Assembly (NCBI RefSeq): GCF_021648825.1
Contig: NZ_JAKJHS010000009.1
Location: 62,001-126,000, forward strand
Direction: 5' to 3'
DNA: 64,000 nucleotides
Origin: Rhizobium halophilum
GTDB lineage: Bacteria > Pseudomonadota > Alphaproteobacteria > Rhizobiales > Rhizobiaceae
Below are positions 35,065 through 43,200 of the stretch, in pieces. The position numbers and the translations under genes are program-made. The notes under the pieces are model-generated. The model saw only the letters and a list, made by a program, of their open reading frames with translations. It did no database searches and was not told where the DNA came from. Position 1 is the first letter of the stretch. Each line of letters starts with the position of its first letter.

Positions 35065-36233
35065 ATGAGATTTCCAGTGAAGCTGCCGTGGGTGACCGCG
35101 GACGGGCGCGAACGCGTGGGCGGCGCACCGGATGTCGAGGCCAAGGCTGCGGGCGGCTTCGCGATCCTGGCGGGCGAGGGGACGGCTCACTGGTCCGGCC
35201 GCTCCTATGGCGGGCTGGGGCGGGCTTCATGAAGAACCCGGTGGCGCACCGGGCCGTGCGGCTGGTGGCCGAGGCGGCCTCGGTCCCATGGCTTGCCTAC
35301 GAGGGCGAGGGGGAGGTGAGCGCGCATCCGGCGCTGGCGCTGCTTTCGCAGCCGAACGGGCGCCAGGCGGGGCCGGATTTCTTCCAGGCGCTCTACGGCC
35401 ACCTGATGCTTTCCGGCAATGCCTATGTCGAGCCGCTGGTGCTGGGCGACGCTCTGCGGGAACTGCATCTGTTGCGGCCGGACCGGGTGAGCGTGGTGGA
35501 GGGCCGCGACGGCTGGATCACCGCCTATGACTACCGGGCGGGCAATGTGACGCGGCGGCTGCCGGCGGAGGGCGGCAACGGGATTTCGCTCCTGCACCTG
35601 AAACTCTTCCATCCGCTCGACGACCATCTGGGCTTTCCGCCACTCGCGTCGGCGGGTGCTGCGCTCGACCTGCACAATGCGGCGGGCGAATGGAACAAGG
35701 CGCTGCTCGACAATTCCGCCCGACCCTCCGGGGCGCTGGTATACCAGCCGAAGGAGGGTGGCAATCTGTCCGCTGACCAGTACGAGCGGCTGAAGGCCGA
35801 GCTGGAAAGCGGCTATGCCGGCGCGGTGAATGCCGGGCGGCCGCTGCTGCTCGAAGGCGGGCTCGACTGGAAGTCGATGGGGCTTTCGCCAAAGGACATG
35901 GATTTCATCGAGGCGAAGAACGCCGCTGCCCGCGACATCGCGCTGTCGCTCGGCGTGCCGCCGATGCTGATCGGCATCCCGGGCGACAATACCTATGCCA
36001 ACTACCAGGAAGCGAACCGCGCCTTCTACCGGCTGACGGTGGTGCCGCTGCTGGCGCGGACTGCCGCAAGCTTCTCCGCCTGGCTGTCGGAGGCCTATGG
36101 CGAGGCGCTGCGGCTGGAGCCGGACCTGGATCGGATCGCGGGCTTGTCCGCAGAGCGGGATGCGCTCTGGGCAAGGGTGGGGGCGGCGGAGTTTTTGACC
36201 GAGAAGGAGAAGCGGCAGGCGGTGGGGTATTGA
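35065..36233 (+). pseudogene. Portal protein (GTA g3), single-base frameshift near the N-terminus
   Basis: ATG 35065 opens a frame MRFPVKLPWVTADGRERVGG ending ...GTAHWSGRSYGGLGRAS, stopped by TGA at 35230. Portal proteins of this family continue from such a segment straight into the conserved part. That part is found one base out of phase: FMKNPVAHRAVRLVAEAASV, LYGHLMLSGNAYVEPLVLGD, WNKALLDNSARPSGALVYQP, and LSLGVPPMLIGIPGDNTYAN with NYQEANRAFYR. Restoring one base in GGGGCGGG (35217-35224) joins them. The portal ring is the DNA gate of the head. A truncated protein from ATG 35229 would lack about 55 residues. Confidence 0.85.
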
Positions 36234-36266
36234 GGGCGATTGCGGGAACCGGGGAAGGGGCGTAAG

Positions 36267-36291
36267 GTTTGTAATACGTCGTATTACAAAC
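36267..36291. promoter_or_regulatory. Perfect 25-base palindrome, operator of the toxin-antitoxin pair
   Basis: Two 12-base arms (GTTTGTAATACG and CGTATTACAAAC) around a single T form a perfect inverted repeat 11 bases upstream of the antitoxin ATG. Ribbon-helix-helix antitoxins bind such sites to repress their own operon. Its AT-rich core probably overlaps the -10 region. Confidence 0.85.
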
Positions 36292-36302
36292 AGGAGCAGA
36301 CC

Positions 36303-36566
36303 ATGGCTGATAAACCCGCTCTGTCCGATCCGATCACCCTGCGGCTGCCGTTGGATATTCTCCAGGATATCGAAAAGATTGCCGAGACTGCGGATCGTAG
36401 CCGGTCCTGGGTGATCGTGCGGGCGCTGAAATATTATCTTATGGCGGAGGGGGCGGAGATGCTCAGTATCCGCCGGGGCCTGGAAGACGTCGAGGCAGGA
36501 CGCACCGTGGACGCCGAAGAGCTTTTCGCGGAGCTGGATCGTCTCAATCGTGAGGCTGCCGCCTGA
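36303..36566 (+). CDS. ParD/CopG-type ribbon-helix-helix antitoxin
   Basis: 87 residues from ATG 36303, preceded by CAGGAG. The DNA-binding part is DPITLRLPLDILQDIEKIAE, then TADRSRSWVIVRALKYYLMA, a clear ribbon-helix-helix. The C-terminal tail is acidic (GLEDVEAGRTVDAEELFAEL) and should wrap the toxin. The stop overlaps the toxin start (TGATG). The module sits between the portal and the next GTA gene, where no such gene occurs in the canonical order. Confidence 0.92.
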   Translation: MADKPALSDPITLRLPLDILQDIEKIAETADRSRSWVIVRALKYYLMAEGAEMLSIRRGLEDVEAGRTVDAEELFAELDRLNREAAA

Positions 36567-36874
36567 TGAAGGTGCGCTTCTCGGAGGAAGCGACGCGGTA
36601 CGTCGAACGAGAGCGGGCTTATCTCGCTCAGTTCGGACGCAGGACCGCCGTTGCCTTCTCTGAGCAGATCAAGAAGGCGGCGCGACTCCTCAGCGAACAT
36701 CCTCGCGTTGGTGTCGTTGTGGCACCAGCCGACGGCGTGCGACGCTTCGTTACGGCTCCTTACCATTTGGATTATATTCTGCGGGAAGACCACATCGTGA
36801 TCGTGTCTATCATGCATGCGAGACAGGGACCCGCCGATCTCGAGAAAGATGCCGATCTGGAGGAAGGCGCTTGA
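36566..36874 (+). CDS. ParE/RelE-type toxin
   Basis: 102 residues of the ParE/RelE superfamily: MKVRFSEEATRYVERERAYL, FSEQIKKAARLLSEHPRVGV, and the C-terminal beta-hairpin RFVTAPYHLDYILREDHIVI with IVSIMHARQGP. ParE-type toxins poison gyrase, RelE types cleave mRNA; sequence alone does not decide. Start and stop are intact, in contrast to the toxin at 14442. With its antitoxin it forms a complete type II module that could stabilise the GTA-like cluster. Confidence 0.9.
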   Translation: MKVRFSEEATRYVERERAYLAQFGRRTAVAFSEQIKKAARLLSEHPRVGVVVAPADGVRRFVTAPYHLDYILREDHIVIVSIMHARQGPADLEKDADLEEGA

Positions 36875-37065
36875 GGGGTATTCCCGAGCGCCGCAACCTC
36901 AACCAGCGTGTAAAGCTTCTCACCCAGATTCTGAACAACCAGAATCGCTGCACGAACATCCCGCGCCAACCGATTCAAATGAATCGGCAATCGGATGCCG
37001 GGGCGGCGGGCCGGTGATCGTCGGACGCTGGTCTATGCATTCAACCTAATCAAGGAAGGTTAACA

Positions 37066-37383
37066 ATGGCTGACCTTGGCAACGAGGCTGGCGTCCTGGC
37101 GGCGAAGGCGGCCGGGGCGGCGGCGGGCGCGGGGGTGTCGCTCATCTACCTGTTGCCGAAGAGCCGGCGCGAGGCGGCGAGCCGCTTCTTCACCGGGCTC
37201 TGCTGCGGGCTGATCTTCGGCAAGCCGACCGGCCTGTGGCTCTCCGACAGGATGGGGATCGCGGACGAGCTGACCGGGCTGGAAATTTCACTTACCGGCT
37301 CGGCGGCAGCAAGCCTTCTCGCTTGGTGGGTGCTCGGCGCGCTCGTGCGCGTGGCGGAGCGATGGGGCAAGCGGGCGGGCTGA
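37066..37383 (+). CDS. Small membrane protein at position g3.5 of the GTA-like cluster
   Basis: 105 residues from ATG 37066. An Ala/Gly-rich start (GVLAAKAAGAAAGAGVSLIY) forms a membrane helix, followed by a basic segment, a second helix around TGLCCGLIFGKPTGLWLSD and a third near AAASLLAWWVLGALVRVAE. Rhizobial GTA-like clusters carry a protein of this kind (DUF6107-like) between portal and protease. A holin- or scaffold-like role is possible but not shown. Confidence 0.65.
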   Translation: MADLGNEAGVLAAKAAGAAAGAGVSLIYLLPKSRREAASRFFTGLCCGLIFGKPTGLWLSDRMGIADELTGLEISLTGSAAASLLAWWVLGALVRVAERWGKRAG

Positions 37384-37430
37384 TCCTCCGCCGGTTCTCG
37401 AACAGACAATCAAGATTGCAGGAGACTTTC

Positions 37431-38048
37431 ATGCACGCTGACCGCGGGCCCCGCACTCCTATGGGCAAGCCCATGCGCCCGATACTGCGCCCGAGCGCGC
37501 GGAAGTTCGCCAATCTGGAACTGGCGGGTGTTTCCGGCGACGGGACGTTCTCGGGCTATGCCTCGGTGTTCGGCGAGGTCGATCTCGGCAAGGACAGGAT
37601 CGAGCGCGGGGCCTTTGCCAATTCTCTCGTCGAGCGGGGCGCGCGCGGCGTGCGCATGCTCTACCAGCATGATCCGGCAGAACCGATCGGCGCCTGGACG
37701 GTGATCCGCGAGGATGCCCGCGGCCTGTATGTCGAGGGACGGCTGGCGCCGGGCGTGGGACGCGCGGCAGAGGTCTTTTCGCTGATGAAATCCGGGGCGC
37801 TGGACGGCTTGTCGATCGGCTTCCGGACGGTGAAGGCGCGTTCCGACCCGAAGAGCGGGGTGCGGCGCATCCTGGAGGCGGACCTCTGGGAGATCTCGGT
37901 GGTGACGTTCCCGATGCTGCCCTCGGCGCGCGTCTCCGACGTCAAGCATGCGCGGTTCTTCCGCGACCGGGAAACCGAGCTCGTCCGCCAGATGCGGCGG
38001 GCGGCGAAGATGATGTTGAAACCCAGCTTCAAAGGAAAAGCGACATGA
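37431..38048 (+). CDS. HK97-family prohead protease (GTA g4)
   Basis: 205 residues from ATG 37431, with CAGGAGA seven bases upstream. The fold is seen in FSGYASVFGEVDLGKDRIER, GAFANSLVERGARGVRMLYQ with the catalytic His in MLYQHDP, and the Ser in LDGLSIGFRT. It cuts the N-terminal scaffold domain of the capsid protein during head maturation. It overlaps the capsid gene by four bases. Confidence 0.93.
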   Translation: MHADRGPRTPMGKPMRPILRPSARKFANLELAGVSGDGTFSGYASVFGEVDLGKDRIERGAFANSLVERGARGVRMLYQHDPAEPIGAWTVIREDARGLYVEGRLAPGVGRAAEVFSLMKSGALDGLSIGFRTVKARSDPKSGVRRILEADLWEISVVTFPMLPSARVSDVKHARFFRDRETELVRQMRRAAKMMLKPSFKGKAT

Positions 38049-39316
38049 CGGACATGGGAAAGACGGCGCCCGAGGTGAAGGCCCCGGAAGTCAAAGGAGT
38101 GCCGGAGACGGTGACGGCGGCCTTCGACGAGTTCATGGAGGCCTTCGAAGCCTTCAAGGACGTCAACGACCGGCGGCTGGGGGAGATCGAGCAGAAGCTG
38201 ACGGCCGACGTCGTGACGCGCGACAAGATGGACCGCATCAACCGGGCGATGGACGAGCAGAAGAAGGTGCTCGACCAGATGCTGCTGAAGAAGGCGCGCC
38301 CGGCGCTCGGTTCCTCCCAGGGCCGTGAGCTTTCGCCGGAGGCCGAGGAGCACAAGGCCGCCTTCGACGCCTATGTTCGCCGCGGCGACGAGGCCGGGCT
38401 GCGCGAGCTGGAGGCAAAGGCATTTTCCGCGACCGCCGGAGCTGATGGCGGCTATCTGGTGCCGCCGGAAACCGATACCGGGATCGGGCGGCGGGTTTCG
38501 GTCGTGTCGCCCATGCGGGCGCTTTCCACCGTGCGGACCGTATCAACGGCCGTGCTGAAGAAGCCGTTCGCCACCGCCGGACTTTCGACCGGCTGGGTGG
38601 CGGAAACGGCAGCGCGGCCGCAGACGGCGACGCCGCAGCTTGCTGAACTCTCCTTCCCGACCATGGAACTCTATGCCATGCCGGCGGCGACGCAGGCGCT
38701 GCTGGACGATGCGGCCGTCGACATCGAGGCCTGGATCGCCGGCGAGATCGACATCGTCTTCGCCGAGCAGGAAGGCGACGCCTTCATCCGCGGCGACGGG
38801 GTGAACAAGCCGAAGGGTTTTCTGTCCTATACGGCGGTGGCCGACAGCACCTGGACGTGGGGCAATCTCGGCTACATCGCCACGGGTGCGGCCGGCGCCT
38901 GGAAAACGACAGGGCCGTCGGACACACTGATTGACGTCATCTACGCGCTGAAGGCCGGCCACCGCCAGAACGGCACCTTCATGATGAACCGCAAGTCTCA
39001 AGGTGACGTGCGCAAGTTCAAGGATGCCGACGGCAATTACCTTTGGCGGCCGCCGGCAAGCGCCGGGCAGCCGGCCTCGCTGATGGGCTTCCCGATCGCC
39101 GAGGCCGAGGAAATGCCGGATGTCGGCGCCAATGCGCTCGCCGCGGCTTTTGGCGACTTCCGCTCCGGCTATCTCGTCATTGATCGCGCGGGCGTGCGCA
39201 TCCTGCGCGACCCGTACTCGGCCAAGCCCTACGTGCTCTTCTACACGACCAAGCGCGTCGGCGGCGGAGTGCAGAATTTTGAAGCGATCAAGCTGGTGAA
39301 GTTTGCGGCGAGCTGA
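38045..39316 (+). CDS. HK97-fold major capsid protein (GTA g5)
   Basis: 423 residues. The first 120 residues are a charged helical delta domain (EAFEAFKDVNDRRLGEIEQK) that the protease removes. The mature protein begins near FSATAGADGGYLVPPETDTG, followed by the HK97 fold: GWVAETAARPQTATPQLAEL, AFIRGDGVNKPKGFLSYTAV and AFGDFRSGYLVIDRAGVRIL. The length agrees with RcGTA-like capsid proteins. The frame is intact. A palindromic repeat follows directly. Confidence 0.95.
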   Translation: MTDMGKTAPEVKAPEVKGVPETVTAAFDEFMEAFEAFKDVNDRRLGEIEQKLTADVVTRDKMDRINRAMDEQKKVLDQMLLKKARPALGSSQGRELSPEAEEHKAAFDAYVRRGDEAGLRELEAKAFSATAGADGGYLVPPETDTGIGRRVSVVSPMRALSTVRTVSTAVLKKPFATAGLSTGWVAETAARPQTATPQLAELSFPTMELYAMPAATQALLDDAAVDIEAWIAGEIDIVFAEQEGDAFIRGDGVNKPKGFLSYTAVADSTWTWGNLGYIATGAAGAWKTTGPSDTLIDVIYALKAGHRQNGTFMMNRKSQGDVRKFKDADGNYLWRPPASAGQPASLMGFPIAEAEEMPDVGANALAAAFGDFRSGYLVIDRAGVRILRDPYSAKPYVLFYTTKRVGGGVQNFEAIKLVKFAAS

Positions 39317-39325
39317 TCGCCGATA

Positions 39326-39502
39326 CCCCCTCACCAAGTTCGCCTCGCCAATCGGCTTTGCCTCTTGGGGCGAACTATCCTCTCCCACAAGGGGAGAGGA
39401 TACAGTGCCGCGCCCTCGGCGCCCTCCCTCTCCCCTTGTGGGAGAGGTTACAAAATCGAAGGCTTAGCCGTAGGCTAAACGTCAGATTTTGCTGGTGAGG
39501 GG
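39326..39502. repeat. Large palindromic intergenic element (MITE/RIME-like)
   Basis: The outer ends CCCCCTCACCA (39326-39336) and TGGTGAGGGGG (39492-39502) are exact inverted repeats. Inside, a 21-base hairpin at 39379-39399 (CCTCTCCC and GGGGAGAGG arms) is present again as its exact reverse complement at 39427-39447. The whole element of about 177 bases fills the gap between capsid and connector genes. It has no coding frame. Such composite palindromes are spread through rhizobial genomes. Confidence 0.85.
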
Positions 39503-39544
39503 GCCATGGCGACGACCTTTCCCTAATCATTTTCGGACACCCCC

Positions 39545-40114
39545 ATGACCTATGCCCAGACCACTCCGCCTTCCGCGGAGCCGCTGACGCTTGCCGAGGT
39601 GAGGGCGCATCTGCGTCTTGATGATGCGCAAGAGGATGCGCTGCTCTCCTCGCTCATCGCCACGGCGCGCGAGCACCTGGAGCGCGAGACCGGGCTCTGC
39701 CTGATGGCGCAGGCCTGGCGGCTCTATCTCGACGACTGGCCGGCGGACGGCATCGTCCGGATTGCGAAATCGCCGGTGCAAGCGATTCAGACTGTTACCA
39801 TTTTCGATGCCGATGGCGCGCCGCTTCAAGTTCCACTTGAGGATCATTTTCTCGACGGGGCGGGGCGACCGGCAAGGCTCTGGCTGCGCAATCCGCCGGC
39901 GCCGGGCCAGCCGCTGAACGGTATCGAGATCGAGTTTTCAGCCGGCTTCGGCGAGGCGGGAACCGACGTGCCGGACACGCTGAAGCGGGCGATGCTGATC
40001 CATGTCGGCCACATGTTCGCCTTCCGCGGGGTGATCTCGCCCGACCAGCAGCCGGCCGGCATTCCCGATGGCTACGAGCGGTTGATCGCTCCGTTCCGGA
40101 TGCGGAGGCTCTGA
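39545..40114 (+). CDS. Head-tail connector protein (GTA g6)
   Basis: 189 residues of the gp6-like/phage connector family: EPLTLAEVRAHLRLDDAQED, ALLSSLIATAREHLERETGL, and AMLIHVGHMFAFRGVISPDQ near the end, with the typical helical bundle. It attaches below the portal ring and seals the head. The stop overlaps the start of the next gene by one base. Confidence 0.9.
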   Translation: MTYAQTTPPSAEPLTLAEVRAHLRLDDAQEDALLSSLIATAREHLERETGLCLMAQAWRLYLDDWPADGIVRIAKSPVQAIQTVTIFDADGAPLQVPLEDHFLDGAGRPARLWLRNPPAPGQPLNGIEIEFSAGFGEAGTDVPDTLKRAMLIHVGHMFAFRGVISPDQQPAGIPDGYERLIAPFRMRRL

Positions 40115-40446
40115 TGGCCGACATCTTCGATCCGGGACAGATGACGGCGCGGCTGGTTCTCGAGGCGCCGGTGGAGATGCCGGACGGCCAGGGCGGCGTG
40201 ACGGTGACCTGGGAAGAGGTGCGCTCGCTCTGGGCGCGGATGGAGCCCGTGCGGGTTTCGGAGCGGCAGGAGGCGGGGGCGGAAAGCGTCACCATCAGCC
40301 ACCGGATCTGGATATGGTTTCGCGAGGATGTCGTGGCCGGACAGCGATTCCGGAAGGATGCGCGGCTGTTTGCGGTGACGCTGGTGCGCGATCCGGACGA
40401 GACGCGGCGGTTTCTCGTCTGTCATTGCGAGGAGGCGTCAGCATGA
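40114..40446 (+). CDS. Head closure / head-tail adaptor protein (GTA g7)
   Basis: 110 residues matching the SPP1 gp16-like family: FDPGQMTARLVLEAPVEMPD, GQGGVTVTWEEVRSLWARME, then SVTISHRIWIWFREDVVAGQ and RFRKDARLFAVTLVRDPDET. It is a small beta-barrel that forms the ring under the connector. It overlaps both neighbours by a few bases. Confidence 0.92.
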   Translation: MADIFDPGQMTARLVLEAPVEMPDGQGGVTVTWEEVRSLWARMEPVRVSERQEAGAESVTISHRIWIWFREDVVAGQRFRKDARLFAVTLVRDPDETRRFLVCHCEEASA

Positions 40447-40862
40447 GCGCGGCAAATGCACTGCTGGCGGCGATCCATGCACGGCTTGCCGCCGATCCCC
40501 AGCTTATGTCGATGATCGCAACGGATGGCATCCGCGACCGGCTGCTGCCGCGCCCGGTGCTGCCTACGCTCGTCATCGGCGAGATTGAGACGCGCGACTA
40601 TTCCACCGCCACCGAGGCGGGCGAGGAGCATCGGCTGGTGCTGGAGGTCTGGTCTGAGGCGGCCGGACGGCGAGAGGCCGAGGAGATTGCCGAACGGGTG
40701 CGGGTGCTGCTGCAGGATGCGGCGCTGACCTTGTCCGGCCACGTGCTGGTGAGCCTGGCGCATGAGCGGACACGGACGCGGCGGCAGGCAAAGACGGCCT
40801 GTTTTGCCTCTGAGCTGCGGTTCAGGGCGGTGACGGAGCCGCTGGAGCCTGTTTCTCCATAA
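40443..40862 (+). CDS. DUF3168 tail terminator/completion protein (GTA g8)
   Basis: 139 residues from ATG 40443, overlapping the preceding stop. It begins MSAANALLAAIHARLAADPQ, the usual start of DUF3168 proteins, with LPTLVIGEIETRDYSTATEA, HRLVLEVWSEAAGRREAEEI and a closing AKTACFASELRFRAVTEPL. The family acts as tail terminator or tail-tube completion protein at the head-tail joint. Confidence 0.92.
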   Translation: MSAANALLAAIHARLAADPQLMSMIATDGIRDRLLPRPVLPTLVIGEIETRDYSTATEAGEEHRLVLEVWSEAAGRREAEEIAERVRVLLQDAALTLSGHVLVSLAHERTRTRRQAKTACFASELRFRAVTEPLEPVSP

Positions 40863-40900
40863 GCATCGCGAACTTACTCACGCGAAAGGAAACCAAGATC

Positions 40901-41308
40901 ATGGTGGCGCAGAAGGGCAAGGACCTGCTGCTGAAGATCAGCGATGGCGGCAGCTATGTGACTGTGGCAGGCTTGCGATCGCGGCGGCTGGCTTTCAATG
41001 CCGAGACGGTGGACGTGACGGACGCGGAAAGCGCCGGGCGCTGGCGCGAACTTCTGGGCGGTGCCGGCGTGCAGCGTGCCTCACTGACGGGGGCGGGCCT
41101 GTTCAAGGACCAGGCGAGCGATGGGCTGGTGCGTCAGGCCTTCTTTGCCGGCTCGATCCTCTCCTGGCAGGTGCTGATCCCGGATTTCGGCACGGTGACC
41201 GGGCCGTTCCAGATCACGGCTCTGGAATATTCCGGCGAGCACAATGGCGAGCTGCGGTTCGAGCTGGCGCTGGAATCTGCAGGCAACCTCGCTTTCGGAG
41301 CGCTCTGA
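40901..41308 (+). CDS. Major tail protein, TP901-1 family (GTA g9)
   Basis: 135 residues beginning MVAQKGKDLLLKISDGGSYV, then AFNAETVDVTDAESAGRWRE, LLGGAGVQRASLTGAGLFKD and ITALEYSGEHNGELRFELAL. This is the tube-forming major tail protein of the TP901-1 type. The ATG has AAGGAAACC about ten bases upstream. The frame is intact and overlaps the next gene (TGATG). Confidence 0.94.
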   Translation: MVAQKGKDLLLKISDGGSYVTVAGLRSRRLAFNAETVDVTDAESAGRWRELLGGAGVQRASLTGAGLFKDQASDGLVRQAFFAGSILSWQVLIPDFGTVTGPFQITALEYSGEHNGELRFELALESAGNLAFGAL

Positions 41309-41647
41309 TGGGCGAGGGCGCTAGGGCGAACCGCAGGCGCGGCGAGGTGGAGGCGGTAATCGATGGTGAACGGCGGGTGCTCTGCCTGACGCTCGGCAGC
41401 CTGGCGGAACTGGAAACCGCCTTCGGTGCCGGCGACCTGCAGGGACTGGCGGAACGGTTTGCCGCCGGCCGCATCCGCTCCGCGGACATGGTCCGGATCC
41501 TGGGTGCTGGGCTTCGCGGGGCGGGCAATCTCTATTCCGACGAGGAGGTGGCGGCGATGAGTGTCGAGAACGGTATTGCCGGCTGTCGGCGAGTTGCTGG
41601 TAGCGACCTTCGGGCCATCGCAGGAGGCAGCTTCGCCGGACCCTTAA
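41308..41647 (+). pseudogene. GTA g10 (DUF3356-like) protein, frameshifted
   Basis: ATG 41308 opens ...GEVEAVIDGERRVLCLTLGS, LAELETAFGAGDLQGLAERF and LYSDEEVAAMSVENGIAG, the usual first 90 residues of the GTA family protein. After about 41575 the frame leaves the family pattern. One base downstream the expected ending is found: AVGELLVATFGPSQEAASPD followed by P and TAA at 41645-41647. The shift is +1 and fits a 1-base insertion or a 2- or 11-base deletion; CGGC at the joint could be one end of a slipped repeat. The protein is a tail assembly helper. As it stands the frame runs into the next gene. Confidence 0.75.
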
Positions 41648-41697
41648 GAGCCGCAGCCGGCGGGCGGTATGCATCACCGTTTCCTTGGGAGACGGTG

Positions 41698-41868
41698 ATG
41701 CATACCGGCCTCTGCCTGCTGCGGCTTTCCCCCGACGTGTTCTGGCGCCTGACGCCCGTGGAGTTTTCCGCGATGACCGGCGGACTGCGGCCGAGACCGC
41801 CGGAGATGGCGCGGGAGGGGCTGGAGGGATTGATGAGGCGGTTTCCGGATGGGAAGGCGTCTGCGTGA
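41698..41868 (+). CDS. GTA g10.1-like (rcc01693 family) small tail protein
   Basis: About 56 residues from ATG 41698, with GGGAGAC upstream: MHTGLCLLRLSPDVFWRLTP, VEFSAMTGGLRPRPPEMARE and GLEGLMRRFPDGKASA. The family pattern includes W-x-x-x-M before this Met (here FPWETVM), so the natural start may be slightly upstream; no standard start is seen there, since the frame is continuous with the shifted g10 frame. It works with g10 as tail assembly chaperone, the pair resembling the G/GT proteins of lambda. Confidence 0.7.
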   Translation: MHTGLCLLRLSPDVFWRLTPVEFSAMTGGLRPRPPEMAREGLEGLMRRFPDGKASA

Positions 41869-41916
41869 GGAGGGCGTGAGGACTTGGGGCTAAGGCTTAA
41901 CTCTTCAACGGCACTA

Positions 41917-42099
41917 CTTGCTGAGTTTGCCAAGGCCGAGAAGTGCACGACCAATATCGTTTGCTGCAGGCGCCGGTCCTGTCGAAATGCGCTGCAGATG
42001 GGTGCGGGCGGTGGTTGCCGAAACCGCAGGCAGATTGGCGGAAGCCGCAAGGTCGTGCCCGTCCATGATAAGCCGCGAAAGCCTTCGGCCTTTATGGGT
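41917..42099 (-). pseudogene. Remnant of a LuxR-type helix-turn-helix regulator
   Basis: Between two stops (42100-42102 and 41914-41916) the minus strand reads RLSRLIMDGHDLAASANLPA, then VSATTARTHLQRISTGPAPA and a short tail. This matches the C-terminal helix-turn-helix of LuxR/FixJ-like regulators in which the recognition helix is ...S..TARTHLQRI. Only about 60 codons remain, without start or ligand domain. It lies directly downstream of the hydrolase gene and overlaps its stop region by a few bases. It marks decay within the cargo region. Confidence 0.5.
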
Positions 42100-42976
42100 C
42101 TATGACCCGGCCAAGCGCTTGGCCAATGGCGGCGGCGCAGCGGACCGGCTGTTCCCAGTGCGGGTAGTGACCGAGCCCGTCAAGTTCATGGATCTCGGCG
42201 TCCGGCATGCGCTTGCGGACCTCGGCCAGCATATGGGCACCCGACACGGGATCGGCGGGTCCCCATACAAACGCGCTTCGGTTGGCGGCTGCCTCCATCG
42301 CTGCCTCCCACGTCGAGCCGTGACGGCGACGGTCGCCGATGTAGTGGAGCAACTGAGGCAGGCGGGCGAGACCGTCGGCATGCGCTATCTCCCGCCAGTG
42401 CGCCTGGGCATCCGCCTCGCTCCAGGCGTCGCGCTCACCAGCCATTGCGTTCAGGGCGTTCCGGAGCGACGCAGACGTCATCCGGCGCGCGACGATAGGG
42501 CCAAGCATAGGCGTGCGCAGTATCCGCTGGATCAGCCGCTGCCGGTGTAGGCGGGCGTAGACGCCGCCGTTGACGTACACGACCCGATCGATGCGGAACG
42601 GGATCGCACCTTTCGCTTCTCGCGTCAGCAGCTCTTGGGCGAGCGTCACCGCATAGTCGTGCGCAACCACGCGCACACGATCGATCCCGAGCTGCTCAAG
42701 CAAGGCCTTGATCAGATCGGCCTGGAGCGCGTAGCTGTAGCGGATGCGGGGCTTGTCCGACCGGCCAAAGCCGAGAAGGTCGGGCGCTATCGCGCGATAT
42801 TCGCCAAGGAGCGGCAGAATATGCGTCCAATCGAGCGAGCTGGTCGGGAAGCCGTGGAGGAACAGAATGGCTGGCGCGTCGGCGAGCCCTTGCTCCCTCA
42901 CGAACAGGGAATGGCCTCCGCCCTTGGTCGCAAGCGCAAGCCGCCGTGTGGACCCGTTCTCGTCATCGCTCATCAT
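42092..42976 (-). CDS. Alpha/beta-fold hydrolase with Asp nucleophile
   Basis: 294 residues. Oxyanion-hole motif FLHGFPTSSLDW, nucleophile elbow VVAHDYAVTLAQELL with Asp instead of Ser, and catalytic His near the end in LDGLGHYPHWEQP. An Asp nucleophile in a HDY/HDW context is typical of haloalkane dehalogenases and epoxide hydrolases. The cap domain is the helical middle part. There is no signal peptide. It is on the minus strand within the plus-strand GTA-like cluster, so it is cargo. Confidence 0.88.
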   Translation of the reverse strand: MMSDDENGSTRRLALATKGGGHSLFVREQGLADAPAILFLHGFPTSSLDWTHILPLLGEYRAIAPDLLGFGRSDKPRIRYSYALQADLIKALLEQLGIDRVRVVAHDYAVTLAQELLTREAKGAIPFRIDRVVYVNGGVYARLHRQRLIQRILRTPMLGPIVARRMTSASLRNALNAMAGERDAWSEADAQAHWREIAHADGLARLPQLLHYIGDRRRHGSTWEAAMEAAANRSAFVWGPADPVSGAHMLAEVRKRMPDAEIHELDGLGHYPHWEQPVRCAAAIGQALGRVIDP

Positions 42977-43035
42977 GATGAAAGGTTAGCACCTATGACG
43001 GCTAGAACAAGCGGCAGGCGTTGCCGGGTCTCAGG

Positions 43036-43200
43036 CCATCTCGCTAAACGGGGCCGGCGATCTCTATTGCGACGACGAGGTGGCGGCGATGAGCGTTGAG
43101 GGTGCCGTGGCGGGCGGACTGCAGCCACGACCGCCGGAGAACAGCGAGGAGGGGTTGGAGGAGATGATGAAACGGGAGGCTGGCGCGCTAGAACGTCTTC
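43036..43200 (+). pseudogene. Fused remnant of GTA g10 and g10.1
   Basis: The stretch reads ISLNGAGDLYCDDEVAAMSV with EGAVAG, which matches g10 (RGAGNLYSDEEVAAMSVEN), and then joins directly to GLQPRPPENSEEGLEEMMKR, which matches g10.1 (GGLRPRPPEMAREGLEGLM). The part between is deleted. Nucleotide similarity to the left copy is high but not complete, so it is a diverged second copy. It lies on the far side of the hydrolase cargo and its end overlaps the autotransporter gene by about 13 bases. Confidence 0.75.
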
